Origin: Actinopolymorpha pittospori
GTDB taxonomy: Bacteria; Actinomycetota; Actinomycetes; Propionibacteriales; Actinopolymorphaceae
Assembly: GCF_014873875.1 (NCBI RefSeq)
Contig: NZ_JADBEM010000001.1
Location: forward strand, 8,804,001 to 8,868,000
Reading direction: 5' to 3'
DNA: 64,000 bases
Part shown: positions 34,523 through 43,560 of the stretch, piece by piece
Layout of the letters: each line of letters starts with the position of its first letter
Position numbering within the stretch: position 1 is the first letter of the stretch
Notes under the pieces: generated by a model
Databases searched by the model: none
Told to the model about the DNA's origin: nothing
The model's input: only the letters and a program-made list of their open reading frames with translations
Program-made: the position numbers and the translations under genes

Positions 34523-36442
34523 TCATTCGGTGGTGAACTCGGCGTCGATCACGTCCTCGTCCTCGGTGGGGCCGCGCTGCCCGGGGACGCCCTGCTCGGC
34601 GCCGCCCGGTCCGCCCGGGCCGCCTGGTCCGCCCGCCGTTCCTCCGCTGGGTGCGGAGCCCAGGCTGTGGTAGATCTGCTGCAGTTCGCCGGTCAGTGAG
34701 CGCAGCCGGTCCAGGGGGGCGGTGTCGTCCTTGACGGCCTGTCTGGCGTCGGTGACGAGCAGTTGGGCGCGGGCACGTTCGTGTTCGGGCGTGGCCTCCC
34801 CCAGCTCGCCCAGACGCCGTTCGACCTGGTAGGCGGCCGTGTCGAGCGCGTTGCGCGCATCGACCACCTCGCGGATGCGGGCGTCGTCGGCGCGGTAGCG
34901 CTCGGCGTCGGTGACCATGCGGTCCACCTCGGACTGGTCGAGGTTGGAGCTCTCGCTGATGGTGATCTTCTGCTCGGCTCCGGTGTCCTTGTCACGGGCG
35001 GAGACGTTCAGGATGCCGTTGGCGTCGACGTCGTAGGTGACCTCGACCTGCGGCTCGCCGCGTGGCGCGGGCCGGATGTTCTCCAACCGGAACCTGCCGA
35101 GCACCCGGTTGTCCGCGGCGCGTTCGCGCTCACCCTGCAGCACCACCACGTCGACCGCGCTCTGGTTGTCCTCGGCGGTGCTGAACGTCTCGGTACGCCG
35201 GGCCGGGATCGTGGTGTTGCGGTCCATCACCTTCGTCATCACGCCACCGAGGGTCTCGATGCCCAACGACAGCGGGGTGACGTCGAGGAGCACGACGTCC
35301 TTCATCTCGCCCTTGAGCACGGCGGCCTGGATGGCCGCTCCGATCGCGACCACCTCGTCCGGGTTGACCGTCATGTTCGGGTCCTTGCCGCCGGTCATGC
35401 GGCGGACGAGGTTCGCCACCGCCGGCATCCGGGTCGCCCCACCGACCAGGATCACCTCGTCGATGTCGTCGGCGGTGACCTTCGCGTCCGACATCGCCTG
35501 TTCGACCGGGCCACGGAGGCGTTCGATGAGGTCGTGGGTGATCTCCTCAAACGTCGAGCGCATCAACGTCGTGTTCAGGTGCTTGGGTCCGTTCGCGTCG
35601 GCGGTGATGAACGGCAGGTTCACCGTGGTCTGCGTCACCGAGGACAACTCGACCTTGGCCTTCTCCGCGGCCTCGAACAGCCGCTGCAGTGCCTGTGGAT
35701 CACGCCGCAGGTCGATGCCCTCCAACCGCTGGAAGTCATCGGCCAGGTAGTCGACGACCCGGCGGTCGAAGTCGTCGCCGCCGAGGTGGGTGTCCCCGGC
35801 CGTCGCGCGGACCTCGACCACACCGTCGCCCACATCGAGCAGGCTCACGTCGAAGGTGCCACCTCCGAGATCGAACACGAGCACGGTCTCGTGGCCCTTC
35901 TTCTCCAGCCCGTACGCCAAAGCCGCCGCCGTCGGCTCGTTGATGATGCGCAGGACCTCCAGCCCGGCGATCCGGCCCGCGTCCTTGGTCGCCTGCCGCT
36001 GGGCGTCGTTGAAGTACGCCGGAACCGTGACGACCGCCTCGGTGACCTTCTCGCCCAGGAACTTCGAGGCGTCCTCGGCGAGCTTGCGAAGGATGAGCGC
36101 GGAAATCTCCTCCGGCGAGTACAGCTTGCCGTGCACCTGGAACCGCACCGCGTCATCGGGACCGGGCACCACGTCGAAGGACACCGCATGCTGCTCAGAC
36201 GCCACCTCTTCATACCGCCGGCCAACGAAGCGTTTCGCCGAGTAGACCGTGCCCTTCGGGTTGAGGATCGCCTGCCGACGCGCCAACTGGCCCACCAGCC
36301 GCTCCCCCTGCTCGGTGAACGCCACCACCGAAGGCGTCGTCCGCTGCCCCTCGGCATTCGGGATCACAGTCGACGCGCCACCCTCCACGGCAGCGATCAC
36401 GGAGTTCGTCGTACCAAGGTCAATACCGGCTGCTCTCGCCAT
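34523..36442 (-). CDS. dnaK: Molecular chaperone DnaK
   Basis: This is the Hsp70 chaperone. The 639-aa product has the N-terminal actin-like ATPase (GIDLGTTNSVIAAVEGG at 6-22, FDLGGGTFDVSLLDVG, VILVGGATRMPAV), the linker DVVLLDVTPLSLGIETLGG, and the substrate-binding domain and lid. The tail is Gly/Pro-rich and ends in an acidic EDEDVIDAEFTTE motif, as in housekeeping DnaK. The ATG at 36442 is fixed by family alignment; AAAGGG lies ten bases upstream and GGAG only two. The gene leads the operon. No HAIR or CIRCE element was found upstream; instead there is a tandem repeat array. Confidence 0.97.
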   Translation of the reverse strand: MARAAGIDLGTTNSVIAAVEGGASTVIPNAEGQRTTPSVVAFTEQGERLVGQLARRQAILNPKGTVYSAKRFVGRRYEEVASEQHAVSFDVVPGPDDAVRFQVHGKLYSPEEISALILRKLAEDASKFLGEKVTEAVVTVPAYFNDAQRQATKDAGRIAGLEVLRIINEPTAAALAYGLEKKGHETVLVFDLGGGTFDVSLLDVGDGVVEVRATAGDTHLGGDDFDRRVVDYLADDFQRLEGIDLRRDPQALQRLFEAAEKAKVELSSVTQTTVNLPFITADANGPKHLNTTLMRSTFEEITHDLIERLRGPVEQAMSDAKVTADDIDEVILVGGATRMPAVANLVRRMTGGKDPNMTVNPDEVVAIGAAIQAAVLKGEMKDVVLLDVTPLSLGIETLGGVMTKVMDRNTTIPARRTETFSTAEDNQSAVDVVVLQGERERAADNRVLGRFRLENIRPAPRGEPQVEVTYDVDANGILNVSARDKDTGAEQKITISESSNLDQSEVDRMVTDAERYRADDARIREVVDARNALDTAAYQVERRLGELGEATPEHERARAQLLVTDARQAVKDDTAPLDRLRSLTGELQQIYHSLGSAPSGGTAGGPGGPGGPGGAEQGVPGQRGPTEDEDVIDAEFTTE

Positions 36443-36448
36443 GGCTCC

Positions 36449-36556
36449 ATGTCCCTTTGCTGAGATGTCCCTTTGCGGCGATGCCCTGTCGGGAGGTCCC
36501 TTTGTCGAGTTGTCCTTCGGCTGGGATGTCCTTCGGCTGGGATGTCCTTGTCCGCC
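36449..36556. repeat. Array of about seven 14-16-bp repeats in the dnaK leader
   Basis: Units on the plus strand follow ATGTCCCTTTGCTGAG: 36449-36464, 36465-36480, 36481-36495, 36496-36509, 36510-36525, 36526-36541, 36542-36556. The unit lengths are not multiples of three, so they are not a coding repeat. In the dnaK sense each unit offers an AAGGGACAT or AAGGACAT core, that is a repeated Shine-Dalgarno-like sequence. The last unit supplies the probable dnaK ribosome site. Confidence 0.85.
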
Positions 36557-37136
36557 GGCGCCCGCGCGCCGCGGTGTGCGAACACGGCCGGATCGCCACG
36601 TCACCAGGTGATCCGTGCCCTCGGGCACTGGACCGATGCGCCGGTGTCCGCGCGATGTGGAGAGCGCCCGGGCGACGGAAGGTGCGAAGCGCTGACTCGC
36701 TGGCGCCGCCTCGGCAGCGCACCGACCCAGAGCGCGCGCCCCCGCGCGCTCGGAAGCCCCCTCGCACACCAGTGTCTTCCTCCGCACGCGCGAGAACAAC
36801 CCGTCATGACCTTTGGTGGTGGGACGCGGGAATGGCGAGGAGCGCGGCCCGACGAGGCCGTACCGCTGACGCGTCAACCTCGGGTTGCTAGACCGCTACG
36901 GCAGGCCCAGTAGCCGAATCCGGCGAGGACCGGGCGGGCGTCAGTTCCGGTTGACGGTGACCGGGACCTGTTGCCCGGCAGGCGTTCCGGCCGCATGGCG
37001 CGCGGGCGCTGACCGCCTCGCTTCGCTAGGTCGTCGATACCCCCTTATTCCGCCGGACTCCCTGATCCCGCCGGCCTCTGCTGCCGCCGGCCTCCCCCAA
37101 AGGCTCCGTCTCACTCGTCCCTTCGCCTTCATCCCT

Positions 37137-37167
37137 CCGGGGTGGCGTGAGGCCACGCGTACCCCGG
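37137..37167. other. GC-rich hairpin in the dnaK-DUF7144 intergenic region
   Basis: CCGGGGT (37137-37143) pairs with ACCCCGG (37161-37167), with an inner GTGGC/GCCAC stem. It may be a transcript end or a leader structure. Confidence 0.35.
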
Positions 37168-37420
37168 CACGCTGGACCTGTCTCGGTCATTCTCGTTCGG
37201 GAGCCGCCTCGGTCCGCCAAGTCCCCTCCACCACTTTCGCCCCGCCTTCGCTCCGCCCGGTTGCTTCGTTCTCGCCCGGTCCGCGACCTTCCGGACCTGT
37301 TCTGCCTGTCGCCGACTTCACCCCGGGTGGGTGAGGCCGGCCATGCGTGCTGAGGCGGACCGTGGTGTGTGGACCCCTCCGCTCGATACGGAGGGCGCGA
37401 ACCATCAGGGGGTTTGGACC

Positions 37421-38011
37421 ATGACAGAACACCGCGACACGGGCGCCTCCCAGGAAGCGCGTCGGCGGGAAGAGGAAGCAGCAAAGGGACAGACCCAGCA
37501 GATGCCGGGCGAACGGGCTCAGGCCGAGCCCACCGTGCCGCAGGCTCGCCGGTCCGGGGAGGCGGAGTACGCCGAAGGACGGCCGTCCGGGGCCGGTGAG
37601 ATGGCGGACATGATGGCCCGGATGAACTGGAACCTGTTCGCCGGTACTCTCCTGATCGTCCTCGGTGGCTTCCAAGCGATCTGGGGTGTCACCGGCGTCG
37701 TGAAGACGGCCGTCTTCCTGGTCGGGGCGCAACAGTTGATCCTCCCGGCCAACTACAACGCCTGGGGTTGGGTCCACATCGCTGTGGCCATCCTCCTCAT
37801 CGTCACCGGGCTCGCGATCATCGCCCGGCAGACCTGGGCACGGCATGTCGGTATCGCCTTGTGTGCGATCGGGGCGATCGCGAACTTCCTCACGCTGGGC
37901 GCGTTCCCGCTCTGGTCACTCATCCTCATCGGATTCGACATCCTCGCCATCTACGCACTGGCCGTGCACGGCAGGGACTTCGGGCCTGCGGGCCGGCGCG
38001 CCGGCGCCTGA
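37421..38011 (+). CDS. DUF7144-like four-helix membrane protein
   Basis: The 196-aa protein has a hydrophilic, charged N-terminus (~1-60) and four membrane helices at ~65-185. The pattern is that of the DUF7144 family: a first helix ending in a VTGVV loop, NAWGWVHIAVAILLIVTGLAI, RQTWARHVGIALCAIGAIANFL split as TWARHVGIAL, and PLWSLILIGFDILAIYAL. The function of the family is unknown. The ATG at 37421 has AGGGGG eight bases upstream. It is convergent with the LuxR gene and separated from it by a strong hairpin. Confidence 0.85.
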   Translation: MTEHRDTGASQEARRREEEAAKGQTQQMPGERAQAEPTVPQARRSGEAEYAEGRPSGAGEMADMMARMNWNLFAGTLLIVLGGFQAIWGVTGVVKTAVFLVGAQQLILPANYNAWGWVHIAVAILLIVTGLAIIARQTWARHVGIALCAIGAIANFLTLGAFPLWSLILIGFDILAIYALAVHGRDFGPAGRRAGA

Positions 38012-38065
38012 TGAGATGACGACGGGGGACCAGCGACCAGCACCGTCACTCCGAGCTGACATACC

Positions 38066-38107
38066 CGTCGGGACGGTCACCCGTAGGAAAGGTGGGCCGT
38101 CCCGACG
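38066..38107. terminator. Bidirectional terminator hairpin between convergent genes
   Basis: CGTCGGGACGG (38066-38076) and CCGTCCCGACG (38097-38107) pair perfectly over 11 bp with a 20-nt loop. The hairpin lies between the ends of the DUF7144 gene (plus) and the LuxR gene (minus). Confidence 0.75.
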
Positions 38108-38170
38108 ACCCTGCCCACCGTCTGCCGTTGTCAGTGCCCGCCTGGCAGGCCGTCAGCGCAGGCCGGCAGG

Positions 38171-40951
38171 TCAGCGCAGGAGGTCCAGCTGCAACGCCCG
38201 GGCGATCGCCTCTCGCCGCGAGGTCACGCCGAGCTTGCGGTAGAGCGTTCGTAGGTGGGACTTCACCGTGTTGACCGACAGGCACAGGTCCTGGGCGATC
38301 TCCTCGTTGGTGAGGTGGGAGGGGAGATAACGCAGGACAGCGCGCTCGCTCGCGGTGAGCCGCACCGACTGCTCGGGCGGCTTCCAGCTCGCCGCCGGTG
38401 CGACGTCGAAGCGGTGGAGCAGCGCGGTCCGGAATCCCGCGTGCGGCCCTTCGGGGGCGATCAGCACGGTGAGCAGGGCGCGAACCCCTCGCCCGGCGTC
38501 GAGGAACACCCGGACGAGGCCGTCACGTTCGGCGAGGGCGAGCGCGCGTTCGAGAAACTCCGCCGCGGGCGCCTGGGCGCCGAGTCGCCGATGCGCGGTG
38601 GCCGCGACGAGCAATGCGCCCACCGTGTCGACGACCCGGGTGCGCACGGTCTGTCCGGACAGGCAGGGAGTGACCGCTGCCAGCGCGGCGTTCGGGTCGG
38701 CGGCGGCCAGGTGTACCCGGCCGAGCGCCACCGCGTGGGAGGCGACGGACTCGCACCGCTCCGACGACCGGGCGGCCGTCAGCACCTCCTCGGCCCGAGC
38801 CGTCGCGCCCTCCTGGAGAAGAACCTCGATCTCGAGCAGCGCCGCAGCGTGTTCCACCTGGGAACGCAGCCGGACGGCGGCGTCCTTCGCCGCCGCGAGC
38901 TCGGCCCGGGCGGCCGACACGTCACCCTGGTAGAGCAGGACCCTCGCCCGGAACACGCCGAGCATCTCGGCAACGGGTGGATCGGCGCGGTCGGCCGAAT
39001 CACCGACGTGACCGGGTTGCCGGTGACGTTCGAGCAGGGTCCACGCCTGGTCCAGTCGATCCCGCTCGAGCTCGACCTGCGCGCGGGCGAGGTCGAGAAC
39101 CAGTGACCCCGACCCGGACGAGCCTTCGGTGGCGGCCCGCGGTGACCCGTTGGCCTCAGGGTCTCGAGGCGGACCGTCCGGCCGCGACCCGAGGGCACGC
39201 TCGGCCGCGTCCAACCGACCTTCCAACGCGTTCACGAGGGTGAGCCAGGCCTGCGTACGCCCCTCCCACAGCGCGAGGCCGCCCTCCGCGAGCCGCGGAA
39301 GTGCGTGCTCGAGCACCTTCCTCGCCTCGGGTAGGGCGCCGCGCCAGAGTTCGGCGACACCGAGCCAGTACGCCAGTGCGCCCACGTCTGCCTGGCAAGC
39401 GGCCGCGAGGCCGGCGTCACGGCTCTCGCCGAGGAGCGCGTGGCCGAGCGCCACCTCCTCCGGCCCGACCTGGCCGCGCAGGCAGCTCTGCCGCAGGCGG
39501 AGTTCGGCGCAGCGGATCCGACGCAGCAGCCGGTGTTCGCGATCTGGTCCGGGGGCGTCGGCCTCGGCGAGTCGAAGGAACGCCTCCGCGCCGTCCGCGT
39601 CCGCCGCGCCCAGGCGGACGTGGGCGCACAGCGCGGCGAGTTCGGCGCTGCCCCGGACCTCGTCCCCTGGGACCATGGCCAGCAGCGGCTCGAGGTCCGC
39701 GCCCTCGCCGTTGGCGAAGGTGCGGTAGCCGTCGCGGACCAGGATCTCGGCGGCGAGTCCCCAGTCCCGGGCTGCCACGGCGCTCCGGGCGGCGTCCACG
39801 ACCAGCCCCTGTTCGGCGAACCACCGGGCCGCCTTGCGTTGCAGTTCGGGGATCTGCTCGGGCATCTCACGGCGCAGCCGGTAGCTGAGGAACTCCCGCA
39901 GCAGCGGGCCGTAGCGGTACCAGGACCGGTGGGCGCCGGTGCTGGTGACGAGCGCGTTGTCGCGGTCGAGCGTGTCGAGGGTCTGCGCGCCGTCGTGCTC
40001 GCCGGTCAACGCGTCGGCGAGGTCGCCGTTCAGCCGGTCGACCAGCGGCGTCAGCAGGAGGAAGCGCCGGGTCCGCGCCGACTGGGCGCCGAGGATCTCG
40101 TCGTCCAGGTAGTCGGCGACCAACGGCTCGTCTCCGGTGAAGGCCGCCATGTCGCGTCGTCCGGCCGGCTGCGAGCCCCACCACAGGGCGGCCAGCCGAA
40201 GGCCGGTCATCCAACCCTCCGTGCGCTCCCACACCCGCGCGAGATCCCGCTCGCCCAACTCGATGCCGAACGACGCGAGGAGATCCCGGGTCTCCTCGGG
40301 TGTGCAGGCGAGATCCGCCGAACCCACGTCGGCGAGCTCGCCAGCCACCCGCAACCGGGCCAGCGGCAGGGCGGGCTGCCCGCGACCGGACAGGACCAGG
40401 CGGAACGTCGGTGGAGCGTGGTGGATAAGTACCTCGAGACCGGTGAGCAACCGCCAGTTGGTGATTTCGTGTGCCTGGTCCAAGACGAGCGTCACCGGAG
40501 CTGTCAGCTGTGCGACCGCATCGAGAAGAGTCTGCGGAAATCGTTCACTCCCCGGATCCTCACCGGTGAGACCGGAGAAAGGATCCCCGTCCTCGACACA
40601 CGCGCGCCGAAGAGATTCGACGACATAGGACCAGAAGACCTTGGGCTCGTTGTCGTTTCGGTCGAACGAAACCCAGGCGGCACGGCTCGGTAAGGCGCAG
40701 TTCAGCCACGAGGAAAGCAACATGGTCTTGCCCGACCCGGCCGACGCGTTCAGGAGAGTGACGCGGCGCCGCGCGGCCGCGGTGAGCACGTCGAACAGCC
40801 GCTGCCGTGGCAGGACGGGCATGGCCGGCTCGGGAATCGACACCTTGGCGTCAAGGAGGCCTTGCCGAGTGGGGTCGACCGGGCGCCGCGCCTGCGGGAC
40901 GAGCGCTGGGCGCGACGGCCTCACACTGCCCACCCCGGAGTTCGTAGGCAT
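38171..40951 (-). CDS. Large MalT/LAL-type LuxR regulator
   Basis: The 926-aa STAND-type regulator has an NTPase domain at ~35-330 (Walker A NASAGSGKTML near 70; VTLVLDQAHEI as Walker B), a long helical TPR-like middle (~370-830), and a C-terminal LuxR helix-turn-helix (LTASERAVLRYLPSHLTNEE, then IAQDLCLSVNTVKSHLRTLYRKLGV, ~860-920). The ATG at 40951 has GGAGGGAGGGG just upstream. Proteins of this type switch on when an inducer binds the TPR region and ATP drives oligomerisation. Its targets are not obvious; a palindrome in the AT-richer upstream region could be its own or another operator. Confidence 0.92.
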   Translation of the reverse strand: MPTNSGVGSVRPSRPALVPQARRPVDPTRQGLLDAKVSIPEPAMPVLPRQRLFDVLTAAARRRVTLLNASAGSGKTMLLSSWLNCALPSRAAWVSFDRNDNEPKVFWSYVVESLRRACVEDGDPFSGLTGEDPGSERFPQTLLDAVAQLTAPVTLVLDQAHEITNWRLLTGLEVLIHHAPPTFRLVLSGRGQPALPLARLRVAGELADVGSADLACTPEETRDLLASFGIELGERDLARVWERTEGWMTGLRLAALWWGSQPAGRRDMAAFTGDEPLVADYLDDEILGAQSARTRRFLLLTPLVDRLNGDLADALTGEHDGAQTLDTLDRDNALVTSTGAHRSWYRYGPLLREFLSYRLRREMPEQIPELQRKAARWFAEQGLVVDAARSAVAARDWGLAAEILVRDGYRTFANGEGADLEPLLAMVPGDEVRGSAELAALCAHVRLGAADADGAEAFLRLAEADAPGPDREHRLLRRIRCAELRLRQSCLRGQVGPEEVALGHALLGESRDAGLAAACQADVGALAYWLGVAELWRGALPEARKVLEHALPRLAEGGLALWEGRTQAWLTLVNALEGRLDAAERALGSRPDGPPRDPEANGSPRAATEGSSGSGSLVLDLARAQVELERDRLDQAWTLLERHRQPGHVGDSADRADPPVAEMLGVFRARVLLYQGDVSAARAELAAAKDAAVRLRSQVEHAAALLEIEVLLQEGATARAEEVLTAARSSERCESVASHAVALGRVHLAAADPNAALAAVTPCLSGQTVRTRVVDTVGALLVAATAHRRLGAQAPAAEFLERALALAERDGLVRVFLDAGRGVRALLTVLIAPEGPHAGFRTALLHRFDVAPAASWKPPEQSVRLTASERAVLRYLPSHLTNEEIAQDLCLSVNTVKSHLRTLYRKLGVTSRREAIARALQLDLLR

Positions 40952-41316
40952 GCCCCTCCCTCCTACGACACTGGGGTGCCTCCGGCTCGCGCGGTGTCCC
41001 TATCGGAACCCTACCGGCCACACGAGCGAGCCTTCCTCGACTATGGCTTCGACTATGGCGGCTGTTCGACGGTCGCGCACCTTTTTCACATTGTTGACAG
41101 GCAGACCGATCCGACCCGAAAGACAATCATGTGAATTGCGCGGGACAACATTGTCCGGCGTTGTTGTCTCGCACTTTATTGGCTCGGTGTTATTTCGCCC
41201 GAAAAGCGCTCGGAACAAAACACCGGAAGTGGGTTCTCCGGGATCACCGCGGAGAAACGCCCATACGGGAAGGAACGTCGGCACGCCGTACCGAAGTCAC
41301 CTTCGGCTCGCGGGGC
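40952..41316. other. AT-richer intergenic region upstream of the LuxR gene
   Basis: These 365 bp have no gene. From ~41070 to 41220 the base composition is clearly lower in GC than the flanks, with CACATTGTTGACAGG and GTTGTTGTCTCGC. The 14-bp palindrome GGACAACATTGTCC is at 41143-41156. The LuxR promoter should lie here on the minus strand. Confidence 0.6.
41143..41156. promoter_or_regulatory. Operator-like palindrome GGACAA-CA-TTGTCC
   Basis: Perfect six-base arms with a 2-nt centre in an AT-rich spacer. Related half sites (TTGTTGAC, GACAATC, TTGTTGTC) lie within 80 bp. The binding protein is unknown. Confidence 0.4.
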
Positions 41317-43560
41317 TCAGTGCGCACCGGGGTCGCCCGGGCCAGGGCGGCGGGCGGGTGTGTCGCCTGTTCGTGCCTGACCAGGCCGGCCGGGACCGGG
41401 TCGACCGCCCGTGAGTCGCTGGACGTCGGGCAGCCCGCGGACGCCCGCGGATCCCCACCGGCCGGGGTGTCCGGGGCCACCGGCGTGACCCGGCAGTCCT
41501 GGCAGGGTTCGCGGACCCACCTGCGCGGACGCCTCCGGACCCACCTCCCACCCGGGCGTGCCCTGCGAACCGGTGAGCCGCTGCAGGTCGGCGAGCCCGG
41601 TCGGCACGTCGGGTCGGCGCAGGGACTCCCCCTCGCCCGCCATCCGGTCGATCTCCGGGCCGCAGTCGCCGAGGCGCGGAGAGCCCGGGTCCCTCGGGTC
41701 GACGAGCACGAAGGCCGTGGGCGACAGTGCCTGCAGGAACGTCGGTTCGACACTGAACTCGTAGACCCGCTGGTATCCCATCGACTGACTGTCGGAGGTG
41801 CCGGACTGCTCCGACCAGCTGTCGCCCGTACTGACCGAGGTGCTCGTGCCCCGCGTGGTGGTCCGCTGGTCACCCTTGGTCCGCGCTCCGGAGTCGTGAG
41901 GGAAGTCCATGAGCGCGCCGTAGTGGTAGTTGCGGCTGCGCGACCACTGCCGGCCGCTGCTCTCCGACTCCTGGCGGCTCGCGCTGTCGGTCCGCGACGT
42001 ACCGACCGTGCTCGAGAGGCTGCTGCTGCGCGACACCGTGAACTGGCTCAACACCAGCCGATGGTCGCGGCCGATGAACGATGCCGCCTGCTCGGCCTCC
42101 CGGGCGTTGCCGAGCCGCAGGAACATCACCGCCTCGCCGCCACCGAGCAGGTCGACCGCGTCCTCGCGCAGGTGGCGGAAGAACAGCACCAGCCGGACGC
42201 CGCGGCGCCGGGCCAGCTGGTCGAGGCGCTCGATGTGCGTACGCCGGAACCTGTCGGCACCCACGACCACCAGCACCCGGGAGCCGCCACGCTCGTCGTG
42301 CCGCAGCCGGTGTAGCAGAACCTGGAACAGCACGTGCGCGAGGAGCTCGCCGCCGAGGTCACCGACCCGTTCCGACAGCTCCCACACCCGCAGGTCGGCG
42401 TCGGTCGGCCGCACCAGCGCCCCGGGCTGTTCGCCCGACTCCAGAGCGGGGGACTCCAGCGCGGCGAGGCGTTGCAGTGCGGCGGCCAACCGGAACAACC
42501 GCGCCTCGGTCGAGCGCCGGGCCCCCTCACCGAGCAGGTCGACGAGGTCGTCGTACTCCTCCCGCGACAGCGCCGGCGGGCACGGCTCCTGGTGGGCGAC
42601 GACCCGCACGGAGGCGTGCAGCCGGGTGAACGTCACCGGCCCACGCAGGCAGCCGCAGATCTGTTCGACCAACGTGGCGTCAAGGGCGCGGTCGCCGCCG
42701 GGGCCGCGGTCGCGCTCGGCCACGTGGACCGCCTCGGCCACGACCGTCCCGACGTCCTCCGCGGTCAGGCCGGACAGCGGATCCACCGCGGCCAGATCGT
42801 CGGGCAGCAGCGCCGCGTCGACCGACCGCCCCTCCTGGCCCGCCTGCCGCACCAGGTCGTGGCAGATCCCGTCCTGGGACAGGTCGACGACGGTCACCTC
42901 GGTGCCGGACCCGAGCTGGGACCCGGCCACGCTGAGCAGCAGCGAACCAGCCCCCGACGGGTCACCTCCGTAGACGTCGACCCGATGGGTGGTGACCGGG
43001 CGCAGTGGCTCCCAGTGTTGGGGTCGCACGCCGGCGGAGCGGTCCTGCTCGTGCTCGGCCCGTCGCCGGGCCCACTCGCGGGTCTCCTCGAGCACACTCT
43101 GCTGGCGCGCGACGAGCGACCGCTGCCACCTGCGGTAGCGCAGGTCCCCCCACCAGGGCAGCAACACCGGTCGGAGGGTGTAGTAGGCGACCACCGCGGT
43201 GCCGGCGGCGAGCGCGGCGGTCACCCATCGGGAGTACTCGCTCGAGAACCCGGTCGACAGCCAGGTCGCCATGCCGAGGACCGCGAGCGCACAGACCCGA
43301 CGGACGTGTGACCACCAGCCCCCGGCGGACCGGTCGCGGCTGCCCGCGAGCTTCGTCAGCCAGGGCGCCTCGACCGCAGGCAGGCCCGGCGGCCGGTCGG
43401 TGAAGGGCGTCGGGGTGGGCACCTCGGGCGCGCGAAGCTCCCAGCCCCACCGCTCACCGGTGGCAGCGGACGGGACGCCTCCGGCGGGTGGGCGGCGAAA
43501 GGATCCCTCCGGGACGGGGGGATCCGCGGGAGTCGTCATCCGATCCGCACCGCCGCTCAT
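41317..43560 (-). CDS. Membrane protein with degenerate VirD4/TraG-like P-loop domain
   Basis: I do not recognise a named family. The 747-aa protein has a Pro-rich start, two membrane helices at ~88-140, and a basic helix RYRRWQRSLVARQQSVLEETREWARRR (split at VLEETREW). An alpha/beta domain then runs from ~190 to 540. The P-loop position reads YGGDPSGAGSLLLSVAG, without the lysine; a Walker B-like strand reads RVLVVVGADRF. FIGRDHRLVLSQFTVS and a Ser/Thr-rich segment at ~545-600 recall VirD4/TraG coupling ATPases. The tail (~680-747) is Gly/Pro-rich. Its ATG overlaps the upstream zinc-ribbon gene as ATGA. No other conjugation gene is nearby, so a non-conjugative, non-ATPase role seems likelier. 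Confidence 0.65.
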   Translation of the reverse strand: MSGGADRMTTPADPPVPEGSFRRPPAGGVPSAATGERWGWELRAPEVPTPTPFTDRPPGLPAVEAPWLTKLAGSRDRSAGGWWSHVRRVCALAVLGMATWLSTGFSSEYSRWVTAALAAGTAVVAYYTLRPVLLPWWGDLRYRRWQRSLVARQQSVLEETREWARRRAEHEQDRSAGVRPQHWEPLRPVTTHRVDVYGGDPSGAGSLLLSVAGSQLGSGTEVTVVDLSQDGICHDLVRQAGQEGRSVDAALLPDDLAAVDPLSGLTAEDVGTVVAEAVHVAERDRGPGGDRALDATLVEQICGCLRGPVTFTRLHASVRVVAHQEPCPPALSREEYDDLVDLLGEGARRSTEARLFRLAAALQRLAALESPALESGEQPGALVRPTDADLRVWELSERVGDLGGELLAHVLFQVLLHRLRHDERGGSRVLVVVGADRFRRTHIERLDQLARRRGVRLVLFFRHLREDAVDLLGGGEAVMFLRLGNAREAEQAASFIGRDHRLVLSQFTVSRSSSLSSTVGTSRTDSASRQESESSGRQWSRSRNYHYGALMDFPHDSGARTKGDQRTTTRGTSTSVSTGDSWSEQSGTSDSQSMGYQRVYEFSVEPTFLQALSPTAFVLVDPRDPGSPRLGDCGPEIDRMAGEGESLRRPDVPTGLADLQRLTGSQGTPGWEVGPEASAQVGPRTLPGLPGHAGGPGHPGRWGSAGVRGLPDVQRLTGGRPGPGRPGQARTGDTPARRPGPGDPGAH

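Larger units (their letters stand above)
36443..37420. other. Long gene-free region upstream of dnaK
   Basis: These 978 bp between dnaK (minus) and the DUF7144 gene (plus) show no convincing gene. They hold a repeat array next to dnaK (36449-36556) and a hairpin at 37137-37167. The rest is purine-rich on the minus strand around 37020-37130 with no coding pattern. Promoters for both flanking genes must lie here, but I cannot place them. Confidence 0.6.

Noticed and set aside
36449..36556. Possible CRISPR array or coding repeat before dnaK
   Set aside because: Units are 14-16 bp, variable and without spacers, and the period is not a multiple of three.
36443..36900. HAIR or CIRCE heat-shock operator upstream of dnaK
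   Set aside because: I searched both strands for CTTGAGT-N7-ACTCAAG and TTAGCACTC-N9-GAGTGCTAA patterns and found none.
41317..43560. Calling the VirD4-like protein a conjugation ATPase
   Set aside because: The P-loop lysine is missing and there are no relaxase, tra or integrase genes nearby.
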